Part shown: positions 26,175 to 33,871 of the stretch, in pieces
How the letters are laid out: the number at the start of each line of letters is the position of its first letter
How positions within the stretch are numbered: the first letter of the stretch is position 1
Assembly: GCF_042682785.1 (NCBI RefSeq)
Contig: NZ_JBHUIB010000003.1
Location: forward strand, 620,001-684,000
Length of the DNA: 64,000 nucleotides
Direction of reading: 5' to 3'
Source of the DNA: Thalassotalea_F euphylliae
GTDB taxonomy: Bacteria > Pseudomonadota > Gammaproteobacteria > Enterobacterales > Alteromonadaceae
Notes under the pieces: model-generated
Told to the model about the DNA's origin: nothing
The model's database searches: none
What the model saw: the letters and a program-made list of their open reading frames with translations, nothing else
Position numbers and translations under genes: made by a program

Positions 26175-29039
26175 ATGAAAACGATAAGTAAAATAACACC
26201 GTTGGCTATAGCAACAGCATTAGTAGTATCGGGATGTGGGGGCTCTGATGGCTCATCATCGAATGTCAGTGACAATATTGCACCTAAAATCAATAGCGTT
26301 CCAATTACTGACCTCGCAGTTGGCACGGCTTATACCTATCAATTAGATGTTAATGACAGTGATGGCGATACGCTGTCTTATCAAGCAACAGTACTTCCCA
26401 GTTGGTTGTCTTTTAATGCAGAAACGGGCGAGTTGAGTGGTACGCCATCTCAATCGGATGTCGGTAGTCATCAGGTTTCTATTTCGATAAGCGACGGTAC
26501 AGTTACCGTTGAGCATGAATTTACTGTTGTCGTTTCAATAGCTTCTGGACAGTGGCAATTAACTTGGAGTGACGAATTTGACGGCAGTGGGTTAAACACT
26601 GATAACTGGAATATTGAAACAGGTGATGGCTCTCAATATGGCATCCCGGGTTGGGGTAATAACGAATTAGAATGGTACCAAGAAGACAATGTCACTGTAG
26701 CAAACGGTAACTTGGTCATTGAAGCACGTGAAGAAGCGTCTAATGGTTATGATTACACATCAGCACGTCTTCGCACTGACGGCAAAGTTGATATTCAATA
26801 CGGTCGTATAGAAGCAAGAATTAAAATACCCGAAGGACAAGGACTATGGCCTGCGTTCTGGATGCTACCAACAGATAGCCAATATGGCGGTTGGGCTTCA
26901 GGTGGTGAAATCGACATTATGGAAGTGGTAAATCCACTATCAACAGAAGAAAACCATGTTCACGGTACCATTCACTATGGAATGGCATGGCCATTAAACG
27001 TGAGTTCGGGTAAAGAGCTAACCGCTGACGTGCTGAGTGACTTCAATGTTTATGCTATTGAGTGGGAAGAAAATGAAATTCGTTGGTTCTTCAATGATGT
27101 TCATTACGCGACAGTCACCTCAGATACGTGGTGGAGTTACTTCTATAAGGATACTGAAACAGGGTATGTGTCTGATGAAGCGGCGCCATTTAATCAGTCA
27201 TTCCACTTACTATTGAATATGGCTGTTGGTGGCAACTGGCCGGGTTCACCAGATGCGGCGACACAATTTCCAGCGCAAATGTTAGTAGATTACGTGCGTG
27301 TTTACGAATGTGACGCTGACAATGCAGACGGTTCAGGTTGTTTTTCCAATGTTGATAATAGTGTAGAGCCAGCCCCTGCAAACAGCCCACATATCGCGCA
27401 ATACGATTTATTTAGCGATGAAGCAAATGCTTTAGCGTGGGAGATAAATGGCGAAACGTTGACGCGAGACTTATCTATTTCTGTTGCCTGGGATAATAGC
27501 GGTGCAATAACGGCTCAAACAATTGATGTTGGTGGTGAGCAAGGCACCGTTCTTGACATTGTCACAACAGATAAAGGCAATGTTGCTATATACGCGCAAG
27601 ACGGTGAAACCTTTGCACTAAAAGGTATGGGGGATTCATCGCAGCCTTGGATGCTACATGCAGCTGAGCTTAAGTTTGATGTCTATGTCGAAGCGGCAAA
27701 TACCGATTTAGATAGCCAGTTTATTGTCAAAATGGATAGCGGCTGGCCAGCGCTTGGTCAAAAAGTCATGAACTTTGCTGATGTTAAAACTGGCGAATGG
27801 CAAACAATATCTGTACCGGTTAATGAGTTAATTGCTACGCCAGGCGAGCAAGCTGTAAACCTAAACAATGTGTTAAACCTTTTCGTACTTGAGTTTAGCG
27901 CTTTTGCACATGTGCAAGTGGATAATGTTCAATTAATTTGCGGCCATAAAGATGCTAATGGGTGTGGTATTAACCCACCTGCGCAAAGTGTCACTATAGA
28001 CACGTTAGTGGTTTTTGACGATGAGGTGAACAACGATACTTGGAATAACGGTATTGGTGCATGGGACACGGCAATAAACCGTGATTACACCAATAACAGT
28101 GGTAACTTCGTATCATGGGACGTTACTGCAAGCGATGATGCCGCGCGAGGTAATGTGCTTAATGTGAGCTTTGGTTCTGCATCAGGTATTGATGGTCTTT
28201 TATATATTCAATCAGACCCAGCAGTTGACTTGGGTTCGTTTGCAAGTGGTGAACTAGTGTTCGACATCAAGGTTAATGACTATGCTGAAACGTCAAACGG
28301 TATTAGCTTTAAAGTTGACTGTGTATACCCTTGTACAACCGGAGACCAATTACTTGGCGTTATTGCAGATGGCGAATGGCAAACTGTGCGTATACCAGTA
28401 AGCTCGCTAGTGTCTAATGGCTTAGACCTATCGCAAGTAAATACTGGTTTGGTGATATTCCCTACATGGGGCGATCAAGCAGGCGTTGACTTTTCGCTTG
28501 ATAATATCCGATGGGTTAGCACGGCTTCGCCATCAGAGCCGCCAGCTGTAGAAGGTGATATCGTGATTTATGCAGAATCATTTGACAGCAATTGGACCTT
28601 CTGGGATTGCTGTGGCGGCGCAAGTTATCAGCAAGTCGTCGACAGTGATAATGGCAACGTGGTAGAGGTGTCGTTTGCAGGTGCGCCAACGGTTATTGGT
28701 GCTAGTGCTACTTCACCTGTTAATGCCGCGACGCTAGATAACGCCACGATAGAGTTTGACTTTAAAATGGCAACGCCACCGTCAGATAGCAGTGCAGATT
28801 GGCTTATTAAAGTGGAAAGCGCTAATGCCAGTCAGTTTGCTGAAATTCGATTAGACCAGAGTGTAGAGGGGCATGCACCTATTCAAGGGCAGTGGCAACA
28901 CTATACTTTTAATGTGTCAGAGTTGGCATCGCTTGGGTTAGATCCTAGTAGTATTAAATTGATTCTCGTTTTCCCTACGTGGAGTAAAGCGAACGGTGCA
29001 GTTTATCAAATAGATAACATCGTTATTAAAAGTAACTGA
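26175..29039 (+). CDS. Multidomain GH16 laminarinase lipoprotein with three C-terminal modules
   Basis: 954 residues. Lipoprotein signal with lipobox VVSGC; a putative-Ig/cadherin-like domain at about 30-125 (DGDTLSYQATVLPSWLSF, GELSGTP); the GH16 catalytic domain at about 130-380 with the motif GGEIDIMEVVN (about 244-254) holding both catalytic glutamates; then three successive beta-sandwich modules (about 400-590, 605-790, 795-954), each ending in a VDN/LDN/IDN motif and containing a GEWQT- or GQWQH-type segment, so probably carbohydrate-binding. It would cut laminarin/beta-1,3-glucan at the cell surface. Ribosome-binding site GGGGAG. Controlled by the palindromic LacI box upstream. Confidence 0.93.
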   Translation: MKTISKITPLAIATALVVSGCGGSDGSSSNVSDNIAPKINSVPITDLAVGTAYTYQLDVNDSDGDTLSYQATVLPSWLSFNAETGELSGTPSQSDVGSHQVSISISDGTVTVEHEFTVVVSIASGQWQLTWSDEFDGSGLNTDNWNIETGDGSQYGIPGWGNNELEWYQEDNVTVANGNLVIEAREEASNGYDYTSARLRTDGKVDIQYGRIEARIKIPEGQGLWPAFWMLPTDSQYGGWASGGEIDIMEVVNPLSTEENHVHGTIHYGMAWPLNVSSGKELTADVLSDFNVYAIEWEENEIRWFFNDVHYATVTSDTWWSYFYKDTETGYVSDEAAPFNQSFHLLLNMAVGGNWPGSPDAATQFPAQMLVDYVRVYECDADNADGSGCFSNVDNSVEPAPANSPHIAQYDLFSDEANALAWEINGETLTRDLSISVAWDNSGAITAQTIDVGGEQGTVLDIVTTDKGNVAIYAQDGETFALKGMGDSSQPWMLHAAELKFDVYVEAANTDLDSQFIVKMDSGWPALGQKVMNFADVKTGEWQTISVPVNELIATPGEQAVNLNNVLNLFVLEFSAFAHVQVDNVQLICGHKDANGCGINPPAQSVTIDTLVVFDDEVNNDTWNNGIGAWDTAINRDYTNNSGNFVSWDVTASDDAARGNVLNVSFGSASGIDGLLYIQSDPAVDLGSFASGELVFDIKVNDYAETSNGISFKVDCVYPCTTGDQLLGVIADGEWQTVRIPVSSLVSNGLDLSQVNTGLVIFPTWGDQAGVDFSLDNIRWVSTASPSEPPAVEGDIVIYAESFDSNWTFWDCCGGASYQQVVDSDNGNVVEVSFAGAPTVIGASATSPVNAATLDNATIEFDFKMATPPSDSSADWLIKVESANASQFAEIRLDQSVEGHAPIQGQWQHYTFNVSELASLGLDPSSIKLILVFPTWSKANGAVYQIDNIVIKSN

Positions 29040-29101
29040 TTTAGTAAAGTAAAAAAGGAAAGCAGCATAACGCGTTTGATGGGTTATGCTGCACGACTAA
29101 C

Positions 29102-30142
29102 ATGATAAAAAAATCTATCGTATTACTAACCTCAATCGCATTTCCCGCCGTTGCAGCTGACGTGGCTACAGGTGAAGCGGTTACGGTAAGCAAAGATTGG
29201 GAACTTGTTTGGCAAGACGAATTTAGTCAACCCACTATTGATAACGCTAAATGGAGCTTTGAACAGAACTGCTATGGCGGCGGTAACAATGAGCAACAAT
29301 GCTACACCGATAGAGCGGAAAATGCGTTCATCGAAGACGGGGTGTTGGTGATAAAAGCCCTAAAAGAGTCGTTTGTTGGTCCCGCGGTTCATGACGATGC
29401 AGCCAATTACCAAAGTGCAGGAAATCGTGAACTACCATACACCTCGGCGCGTTTAAGAACCAAAAACAAAGGTGATTGGCGCTATGGCCGAATTGAGGTC
29501 AAAGCCAAATTGCCACAAGGTCAGGGTACTTGGCCAGCAATCTGGATGTTGCCAACAGATTGGGTATATGGTGGCTGGGCAGGTTCAGGCGAAATTGACA
29601 TCATGGAAGCCGTAAATTTAAAAGCGCTCAGCGACCTTGATAACACGTCATCCGAAAACAAGTCACCCGAAGCGCGTATTCATGGCACATTGCATTACGG
29701 AAGGGCTTGGCCTGATAACGTCTATAGTGGTATCGGGTACTTATTACCCGAAGGTAAAAATCCAGCAGATGACTTTTATACCTATGCTGTTGAGTGGGAA
29801 GAAGGGGAAATTCGTTGGTATGTGGACAACATCCACTACGCGACTCAGCAAGCCTCTGGGTGGTATACACAGTACACAGTTAAGCAAGGTCAGTTAAAAA
29901 ACGGCACGGGAAGCGCACCATTCGATCAAAAGTTTCATTTGTTGCTTAACTTTGCCGTTGGTGGAAATTGGGCGGGCGTTGTTAATGAAAAGGGCATTGA
30001 TGACAGCATTTTCCCGCAACGTTTTGAAATTGATTATGTCCGTGTGTATCAGTGCAGTATTGACCAAAATACAGGCAAAGGATGCGCGGCAAAAGGTCAA
30101 AACGTTAAAGTGTTACCGGGAAAAAAGGCACCATCTCTTTAA
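29102..30142 (+). CDS. GH16 laminarinase, secreted single-domain
   Basis: 346 residues. Signal peptide (MIKKSIVLLTSIAFPAVAA), then one GH16 domain with catalytic motif GSGEIDIMEAVN (about 161-172) and the laminarinase segments WSFEQNCYGGGNNEQQCYT, YGRIEVKAKLPQGQG, WPAIWMLP and RIHGTLHYGRAWPDN. It lacks the accessory modules of its upstream neighbour and so should be a soluble periplasmic or secreted endo-beta-1,3-glucanase. It lies 62 bases after the first GH16 and is likely co-transcribed. It is the last glucan gene before the cassette array. Confidence 0.93.
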   Translation: MIKKSIVLLTSIAFPAVAADVATGEAVTVSKDWELVWQDEFSQPTIDNAKWSFEQNCYGGGNNEQQCYTDRAENAFIEDGVLVIKALKESFVGPAVHDDAANYQSAGNRELPYTSARLRTKNKGDWRYGRIEVKAKLPQGQGTWPAIWMLPTDWVYGGWAGSGEIDIMEAVNLKALSDLDNTSSENKSPEARIHGTLHYGRAWPDNVYSGIGYLLPEGKNPADDFYTYAVEWEEGEIRWYVDNIHYATQQASGWYTQYTVKQGQLKNGTGSAPFDQKFHLLLNFAVGGNWAGVVNEKGIDDSIFPQRFEIDYVRVYQCSIDQNTGKGCAAKGQNVKVLPGKKAPSL

Positions 30143-30172
30143 GTGGATAATTTGAATAGATATTAGCTTGAA

Positions 30173-30212
30173 CTGTCAGATTCGATTACTAGGAAGTAAT
30201 CAAATCTGACAG
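30173..30212. other. Long hairpin after the GH16 genes
   Basis: Inverted repeat CTGTCAGATTCGATTACT / AGTAATCAAATCTGACAG with a four-base loop and one internal mismatch, 30 bases after the GH16 stop and just before the cassette array boundary. No T-run follows; a transcript-end hairpin is likely. Confidence 0.6.
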
Positions 30213-30238
30213 TCGAAAAGTGCCAATAGCGGACGGTG

Positions 30239-30338
30239 GTAACGCCCTAGTTAATGGGCAAAATTTAGTTGGCTAAACTTAAGCGACGAAGGAGCAAAAA
30301 GCCAACTGTTTTTTGTCCTTTTAAACGACTTGTTATAT
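30239..30338 (-). repeat. attC site 1 (subtype B)
   Basis: Ends GTAAC...GTTATAT; interior arms TTGGCT and AGCCAA. The TAA stop of the adjoining ORF lies in the right core (30333-30335). Confidence 0.75.
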
Positions 30339-30707
30339 TGCTTCTTGCAACACAACCTTATGATTAGCTTGATTTAGTGTAACACCAAAGCTGTTAAGAT
30401 GAAGTAATTGACCATACTCATCCATATTATTGTCGCGACCAGTTTGTTTTAACCACTCTTGATAGAAAATGTCGAACTCAGAATCTTCGAAGTGCCTAAT
30501 TCTCTGCGATAACACCCAAGAATTTTCTACATCATCAATGTCAGGTAAATCCACTGATTTTATACATGTTCCAAATAACTTTAGTAATATTACAAGTTCA
30601 TCAAACGATTCTAGAGCTACTGTTTCTTGAAGCCCAACTCTTGCTTCAAGATCATTAAGGAATTCTGGCTTGATCGAATCAGATGCTACAAACGAAAAGT
30701 GTATCAA
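30333..30707 (-). CDS. Cassette ORF 1, unknown function
   Basis: 124 residues, acidic, no signal peptide or membrane segment; I do not recognise a family. The start is uncertain: the longest frame uses TTG at 30707 without a close ribosome-binding site. The stop codon is embedded in attC site 1, which supports it being the cassette's coding sequence. As the last cassette of the array it is farthest from the presumed attI end. Confidence 0.6.
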   Translation of the reverse strand: MIHFSFVASDSIKPEFLNDLEARVGLQETVALESFDELVILLKLFGTCIKSVDLPDIDDVENSWVLSQRIRHFEDSEFDIFYQEWLKQTGRDNNMDEYGQLLHLNSFGVTLNQANHKVVLQEAI

Positions 30708-30728
30708 GAGATGCTGACTCCATTAGCA

Positions 30729-30822
30729 ATATAACGCCCCAATGAGAGGCTGATAATGCTTGTGTAGCGAAGCGGAACTGAGCCAAGCTTTAGCAGTCCC
30801 GTACTTGATTGGCTTGTTATGC
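30729..30822 (-). repeat. attC site 2 (subtype A, internally shortened)
   Basis: Ends ATATAAC...GTTATGC; interior GAGGCTGATAATGCT and GAGCCAAGC...GCAGTCCC as in sites 3 and 6, but about ten bases (GGCTAAACTT in site 3) are missing from the left arm. Confidence 0.78.
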
Positions 30823-31191
30823 GGATATTTTGATCGTTTCAGATTCGTTTTCAATACTATAAATTAATTTAACCTCTAGACCACTTGAAAATTTAAAGAC
30901 CAAAATATCATTACCGATTACTTCATAACCAAGCATATATCCAATAGCCTTTTTATCATCGCGGGCATACTCTACATATTTGTATGAAAACTCATGATCA
31001 CCTTCCGCAACTAGAAAATCAGGAACAGATTTAACTCCTGCTACTTCCCAAATATAATGTTCGTCACTGTATGTAGCCTGAAGGCAATCACCATTTTCAA
31101 AGAGTAAATAAAATGTGCAACAGTAAGTAACGATTTTGCCATTAAGCCAAAACTCTTTTGCATATAACTTATTGCATTCAAAGTTACTCAT
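30817..31191 (-). CDS. Cassette ORF 2, unknown function
   Basis: 124-residue soluble protein with many aromatic residues and no recognised family. ATG at 31191 preceded by TAGGG. Its TAA stop lies in the attC site 2 core. Cytoplasmic by lack of signal sequence. Possibly an orphan cassette protein with a beta-rich fold (alternating hydrophobics such as YCCTFYLLFENGDCLQATY), but this is only an impression. Confidence 0.7.
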   Translation of the reverse strand: MSNFECNKLYAKEFWLNGKIVTYCCTFYLLFENGDCLQATYSDEHYIWEVAGVKSVPDFLVAEGDHEFSYKYVEYARDDKKAIGYMLGYEVIGNDILVFKFSSGLEVKLIYSIENESETIKISA

Positions 31192-31206
31192 ATACCCTAC
31201 TTATCC

Positions 31207-31311
31207 GCATAACGCCCCAATAAGAGGCTGATAATGCTTGGCTAAACTTGTGTAGCGTAGCGGAACTGAGCCAAGCGTTAGCAGTCCCATCACTTTATGC
31301 GCTTGTTAGCT
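31207..31311 (-). repeat. attC site 3 (subtype A, full length)
   Basis: Ends GCATAAC...GTTAGCT; interior arms GCTTGGCT / AGCCAAGC with a roughly 21-base apical region. The best complete example of subtype A. Confidence 0.82.
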
Positions 31312-31782
31312 ATCTTTCTTAAAATCTGCCATTAAATTTTTATAATCAGACCACTCGGGATCTTGATAAAACACAATGTCTAAGGGGTATCTAGGGTGAT
31401 CTTTAAGTGCTTCATTTAAAACGCTTAAAAACATTGGCTGATCAACAGTATAATGAACAAATTCTCTAAGGTTGTTACCTGTTCTAGCATAAGCTCTAAA
31501 ACTAGCTCCAGAATCGGCAATTTCATTTAATGCTTCTTCTAGTTTATAGATTTTTGTTTGTTCTTCTTTCGTTGGCATTCCGTTGTTTTCACTGCCGTCG
31601 TATTCCCATTTAATTACAGCTAAAGTTGGGAAATGCTCAATAACTGATTTTTCAGGAAGGTAATTATCAAATGAATAGATGACCGGCATGCCTTTTTCCA
31701 TTATTTTTCCAATAATTCCATTTTCTTCCGCATTCACAATACCAATAACTCCAAATAATAAAATAAACAGCCAATGTCTCAT
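31306..31782 (-). CDS. Cassette ORF 3, secreted DUF695-like protein
   Basis: 158 residues with a signal peptide (MRHWLFILLFGVIGIVNA) and a DUF695-like body: PVIYSFDNYLPEKS, PTLAVIKWEYDG, GMPTKEEQTKIYKLEEAL, FVHYTVDQPMF and a C-terminal DPEWSDYKNL. Function of the family is unknown. AGGAC precedes the ATG at 31782. The TAA stop is in the core of attC site 3. Export to the periplasm is likely. Confidence 0.72.
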   Translation of the reverse strand: MRHWLFILLFGVIGIVNAEENGIIGKIMEKGMPVIYSFDNYLPEKSVIEHFPTLAVIKWEYDGSENNGMPTKEEQTKIYKLEEALNEIADSGASFRAYARTGNNLREFVHYTVDQPMFLSVLNEALKDHPRYPLDIVFYQDPEWSDYKNLMADFKKDS

Positions 31783-31795
31783 TTTTCGTCCTGAT

Positions 31796-31898
31796 AGCTA
31801 ACGCTCCAATATGGGGCGCATAAATGCTTGGCTAAAATTAGCGACTAAGGAGCGCAAGCCAAGCGTTTTGCGTCCCTGCCATAATTGACTTGTTATAT
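31796..31898 (-). repeat. attC site 4 (subtype B)
   Basis: Ends AGCTAAC...GTTATAT; interior GGCGCATAAATGCTTGGCT / AGCCAAGCGTTTTGCGTCC pair well. Confidence 0.82.
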
Positions 31899-32489
31899 TC
31901 AAAATTCATTGGGCTGAATAAATACAACACCTTCTTTTGTTATTTTCGTTTTTCCGTTCATGTCCTTATCGTGCCATGAACCATTACCCATTTTTAAAGA
32001 TGTAATTGCTTCAGAATGAACCGTCATTGTACTCAAAGCGTACCCAGCTTGTTTTCTCATCGTTGCGTCAACGGCATCTATTGGCAAAACGGTCGGATAT
32101 TTAAGTTGTTCAATTTCGACATTTTGTTCATTCGTTTTAACCTGCCAAAACTCTGATTCTGTAATCCAAAGTTGATAAGTGCTAGGGAACTTATTTCCAG
32201 CGGGAGTATTTATTGAAGCTATAGATAAAATTCCGCCACCTGCTGGCACTTCCATTTTTGCGCTAGAGTTTTTATATAATTTGAAATCATTATTGGTTGT
32301 CATTTTGGGAGTAGATGATGACTCTTGCTCTATGACCTCGGCTGATCTCGAATCATTAAATTCAGGAGTTTTGTTAGAGCTATTCATTACAGCAGGAAGG
32401 AGCACTTGTAGACCTAAATAGGCAATAAAAACAAAGGCTATCGCAAAACCGCTACCAAACACTAATCCACTCAAAAACTTATTGAACAC
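31899..32489 (-). CDS. Cassette ORF 4, membrane-anchored protein of unknown function
   Basis: 196 residues. One N-terminal membrane helix (about 8-35, LVFGSGFAIAFVFIAYLGLQVLL), a Ser/Thr-rich linker, then a globular periplasmic domain (about 70-196) that I do not recognise. GTG start at 32489 with AAGGAAGGA just upstream. The TGA stop directly abuts attC site 4. Confidence 0.72.
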   Translation of the reverse strand: MFNKFLSGLVFGSGFAIAFVFIAYLGLQVLLPAVMNSSNKTPEFNDSRSAEVIEQESSSTPKMTTNNDFKLYKNSSAKMEVPAGGGILSIASINTPAGNKFPSTYQLWITESEFWQVKTNEQNVEIEQLKYPTVLPIDAVDATMRKQAGYALSTMTVHSEAITSLKMGNGSWHDKDMNGKTKITKEGVVFIQPNEF

Positions 32490-32506
32490 GCCGATCCTTC
32501 CTTTGA

Positions 32507-32606
32507 ATATAACGCCTTACTAATGGGCGCATAAATGCTTGGCTAAAATTAGCTACGAAGGAGCGCAAGCCAAGCGTTTTGCGTCCTTTTGAGCAACTTG
32601 TTATAA
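32507..32606 (-). repeat. attC site 5 (subtype B)
   Basis: Ends ATATAAC...GTTATAA; interior almost identical to site 4 (GGGCGCATAAATGCTTGGCT over AGCCAAGCGTTTTGCGTCC). Confidence 0.82.
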
Positions 32607-33050
32607 AGCACTTTTCGCAAATTTATACAGCCCATTTGTACCGAGGTTTGCTTCGGTCTTTACCAAGCTCCAACCTAAAGAGTGGAATGGGGAACCATCT
32701 TCTAAAAGGTTAATTGTTAATACGCCTAACTCTTTGTACATGCCATGAGGTGACAAAATTAAAACTTGGTTGGTATTAACATTTGGATTAACAGATCTTA
32801 AATTTAAAGTTACGTGACCATCTACTAGTTTTTTGCCTGAAAGGTCAACCGGAAAAATCCAACCCTCAAGGTAACTGTCTCCAATAGAAATGGCGTAAAA
32901 CCCTTTTCCTTTATTATCAATTTCTAAAATATGATGAAAGTATTCATGACCATTCTTTTGATGTCCCGCCCAAGTTCCTTGTAATTTATCTAAATCGACA
33001 GCAATAGATTCGAATGTTAAAAAGATCATCAAAATCAGAATTATTCTCAT
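32601..33050 (-). CDS. Cassette ORF 5, secreted protein of unknown function
   Basis: 149 residues with an N-terminal signal peptide (MRIILILMIFLTFESIAVD) followed by a beta-rich domain starting LDKLQGTWAGHQKNG, a pattern reminiscent of lipocalin-like or heme-binding-like beta barrels but not assignable. AAGGA precedes the ATG at 33050. The TAA stop lies in the core of attC site 5. Confidence 0.72.
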   Translation of the reverse strand: MRIILILMIFLTFESIAVDLDKLQGTWAGHQKNGHEYFHHILEIDNKGKGFYAISIGDSYLEGWIFPVDLSGKKLVDGHVTLNLRSVNPNVNTNQVLILSPHGMYKELGVLTINLLEDGSPFHSLGWSLVKTEANLGTNGLYKFAKSAL

Positions 33051-33065
33051 GACTATCCTTGTGCT

Positions 33066-33166
33066 TTATAACGCCCCAATAAGAGGCTGATAATTGTTGG
33101 CTACAATGTGCAGCGAAGCGGAACTGAGCCAACTGTTAGCAGTCCCGCTTGAGTTACTTGTTAGCT
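33066..33166 (-). repeat. attC site 6 (subtype A)
   Basis: Ends TTATAAC...GTTAGCT; interior GAGGCTGATAATTGTTGGCT / GAGCCAACTGTTAGCAGTCCC. Note the compensating change relative to site 3 (TTGGC with GCCAA kept, flanking GC/GT changed on both arms). Confidence 0.82.
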
Positions 33167-33546
33167 ATACTTTTCACTTCTTTGATGAGTTTTTCACGCT
33201 CTTCAATATTGTATGCCATAGGCTGAGTGCTAGAACATGAACTAATTGAAGGAGTTTTTCCATAGTTACCAAAAACAATGCATTCATAACCAACGGTCAC
33301 ATCCAAGTCACACGATGTGAAATTAACAAAAGAAGTCATAGTATTTATATCTGGGTAGGACTTTAACTCTTTGGATACTACAAGTTTACTTTCTACTTCG
33401 TTGTCATCTATCAACCGACTAGAAACTACCTTACCAATATACACGTAATCTGAGGCATCCACTTTTTCTTTAAGTATTCCTGAGACACACGTGCACGCAA
33501 AACTAAATGAGCTAAAGAGTATTAATATAAGTCCGATTACTTTCAC
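33154..33546 (-). CDS. Cassette ORF 6, secreted CxC (TIMP/NTR-like) protein
   Basis: 130 residues. Signal peptide ending SFSFA, directly followed by CTC, the N-terminal Cys-x-Cys seen in bacterial proteins resembling the netrin/TIMP fold; further cysteines at CDLDV, YECIVF and SSCSS could pair with them. The body (DASDYVYIGKVVSSRL, SKLVVSKELKS) fits that small exported family. Function unknown. GTG start at 33546 with an ideal GGAGGT site. First cassette of the array, adjacent to the presumed attI-side border; its reading frame runs through the attC 6 core to stop at 33154. Confidence 0.72.
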   Translation of the reverse strand: MKVIGLILILFSSFSFACTCVSGILKEKVDASDYVYIGKVVSSRLIDDNEVESKLVVSKELKSYPDINTMTSFVNFTSCDLDVTVGYECIVFGNYGKTPSISSCSSTQPMAYNIEEREKLIKEVKSIANK

Positions 33547-33562
33547 AATACCTCCGATGTAT

Positions 33563-33569
33563 AGCTAAC
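33563..33569 (-). other. Isolated recombination-core sequence at the array border
   Basis: GTTAGCT on the minus strand, identical to the right cores of attC sites 3 and 6, 17 bases before the first cassette's start codon. It is not part of a full attC hairpin and so may mark an attI-like boundary. Confidence 0.5.
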
Positions 33570-33570
33570 A

Positions 33571-33602
33571 GTATATTATTTAGACGTCTCAGTAATATCC
33601 GC
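33571..33602. repeat. Palindrome family copy 1
   Basis: Imperfect inverted repeat: GTATATTATTTAGAC then GTCTCAGTAATATCC; 12 of 15 arm positions pair. It directly adjoins the border core of the cassette array. Confidence 0.7.
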
Positions 33603-33685
33603 CTACGACTATCTAATTAAATTATCATAAACCGTAATTAATTCAATTTGTTACCAAAGAAATAAACGTACTTCTTTGCCTTCTT

Positions 33686-33720
33686 GCGGATACTACTGAG
33701 ACTTCATAGTAATATCCCGC
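33686..33720. repeat. Palindrome family copy 2
   Basis: GCGGATACTACTGAGAC facing TTCATAGTAATATCCCGC, same consensus arms (GGATATTACTGAGAC) as copies 1 and 3 with a few mismatches. Confidence 0.7.
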
Positions 33721-33779
33721 TGTAATTACCGATTATTATTCAAATATTTCATGATGTTAAAGAGATGTTTTGTGTAGTT

Positions 33780-33814
33780 TGGGGATTTACTGAGAATTCT
33801 CAGTAATGTCGAGG
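33780..33814. repeat. Palindrome family copy 3
   Basis: Contains the perfect 20-bp palindrome TTACTGAGAATTCTCAGTAA at 33787-33806, flanked by GGGA and TGTC that continue the consensus loosely. Confidence 0.75.
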
Positions 33815-33871
33815 TCAATGTCCTTAATTCACTCATAGCTGCCTTTAAGATATGAGCCACTGCATATATTT

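Larger units (their letters stand above)
30239..33569 (-). mobile_element. Integron-type gene-cassette array, six cassettes, no integrase in window
   Basis: Six minus-strand ORFs alternate with six imperfect-hairpin elements of 94-105 bases that have AAC...GTT core ends and conserved interiors, the layout of attC-bearing cassettes. In four cassettes the ORF stop codon falls within the attC core, as is typical. The upstream border on the minus strand is a lone GTTAGC core at 33563-33569. No tyrosine recombinase gene is present within the window, so this is either a cluster of attC sites lacking an integrase (CALIN type) or a displaced part of a chromosomal integron. It splits the glucan-utilisation locus in two. 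Confidence 0.85.
33570..33871. other. Non-coding region between cassette array and oxygenase gene
   Basis: About 300 A/T-rich bases with no plausible gene. It holds three diverged copies of a roughly 30-bp palindrome (listed separately). This is where an attI or a lost integrase would be expected; no integrase remnant is visible. Confidence 0.6.

Noticed and set aside
30173..30212. Reading the strong hairpin as a seventh attC site
   Set aside because: Lacks AAC/GTT core ends and the conserved interior; it is better explained as a transcript-end hairpin.
33571..33814. CRISPR array interpretation of the three similar palindromes
   Set aside because: Copies are diverged, unequally spaced (about 117 and 94 bases between centres) and there are no cas genes.
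33570..33871. Search for an integron integrase beside the cassette array
   Set aside because: No ORF with tyrosine-recombinase motifs on either strand here or elsewhere in the window.
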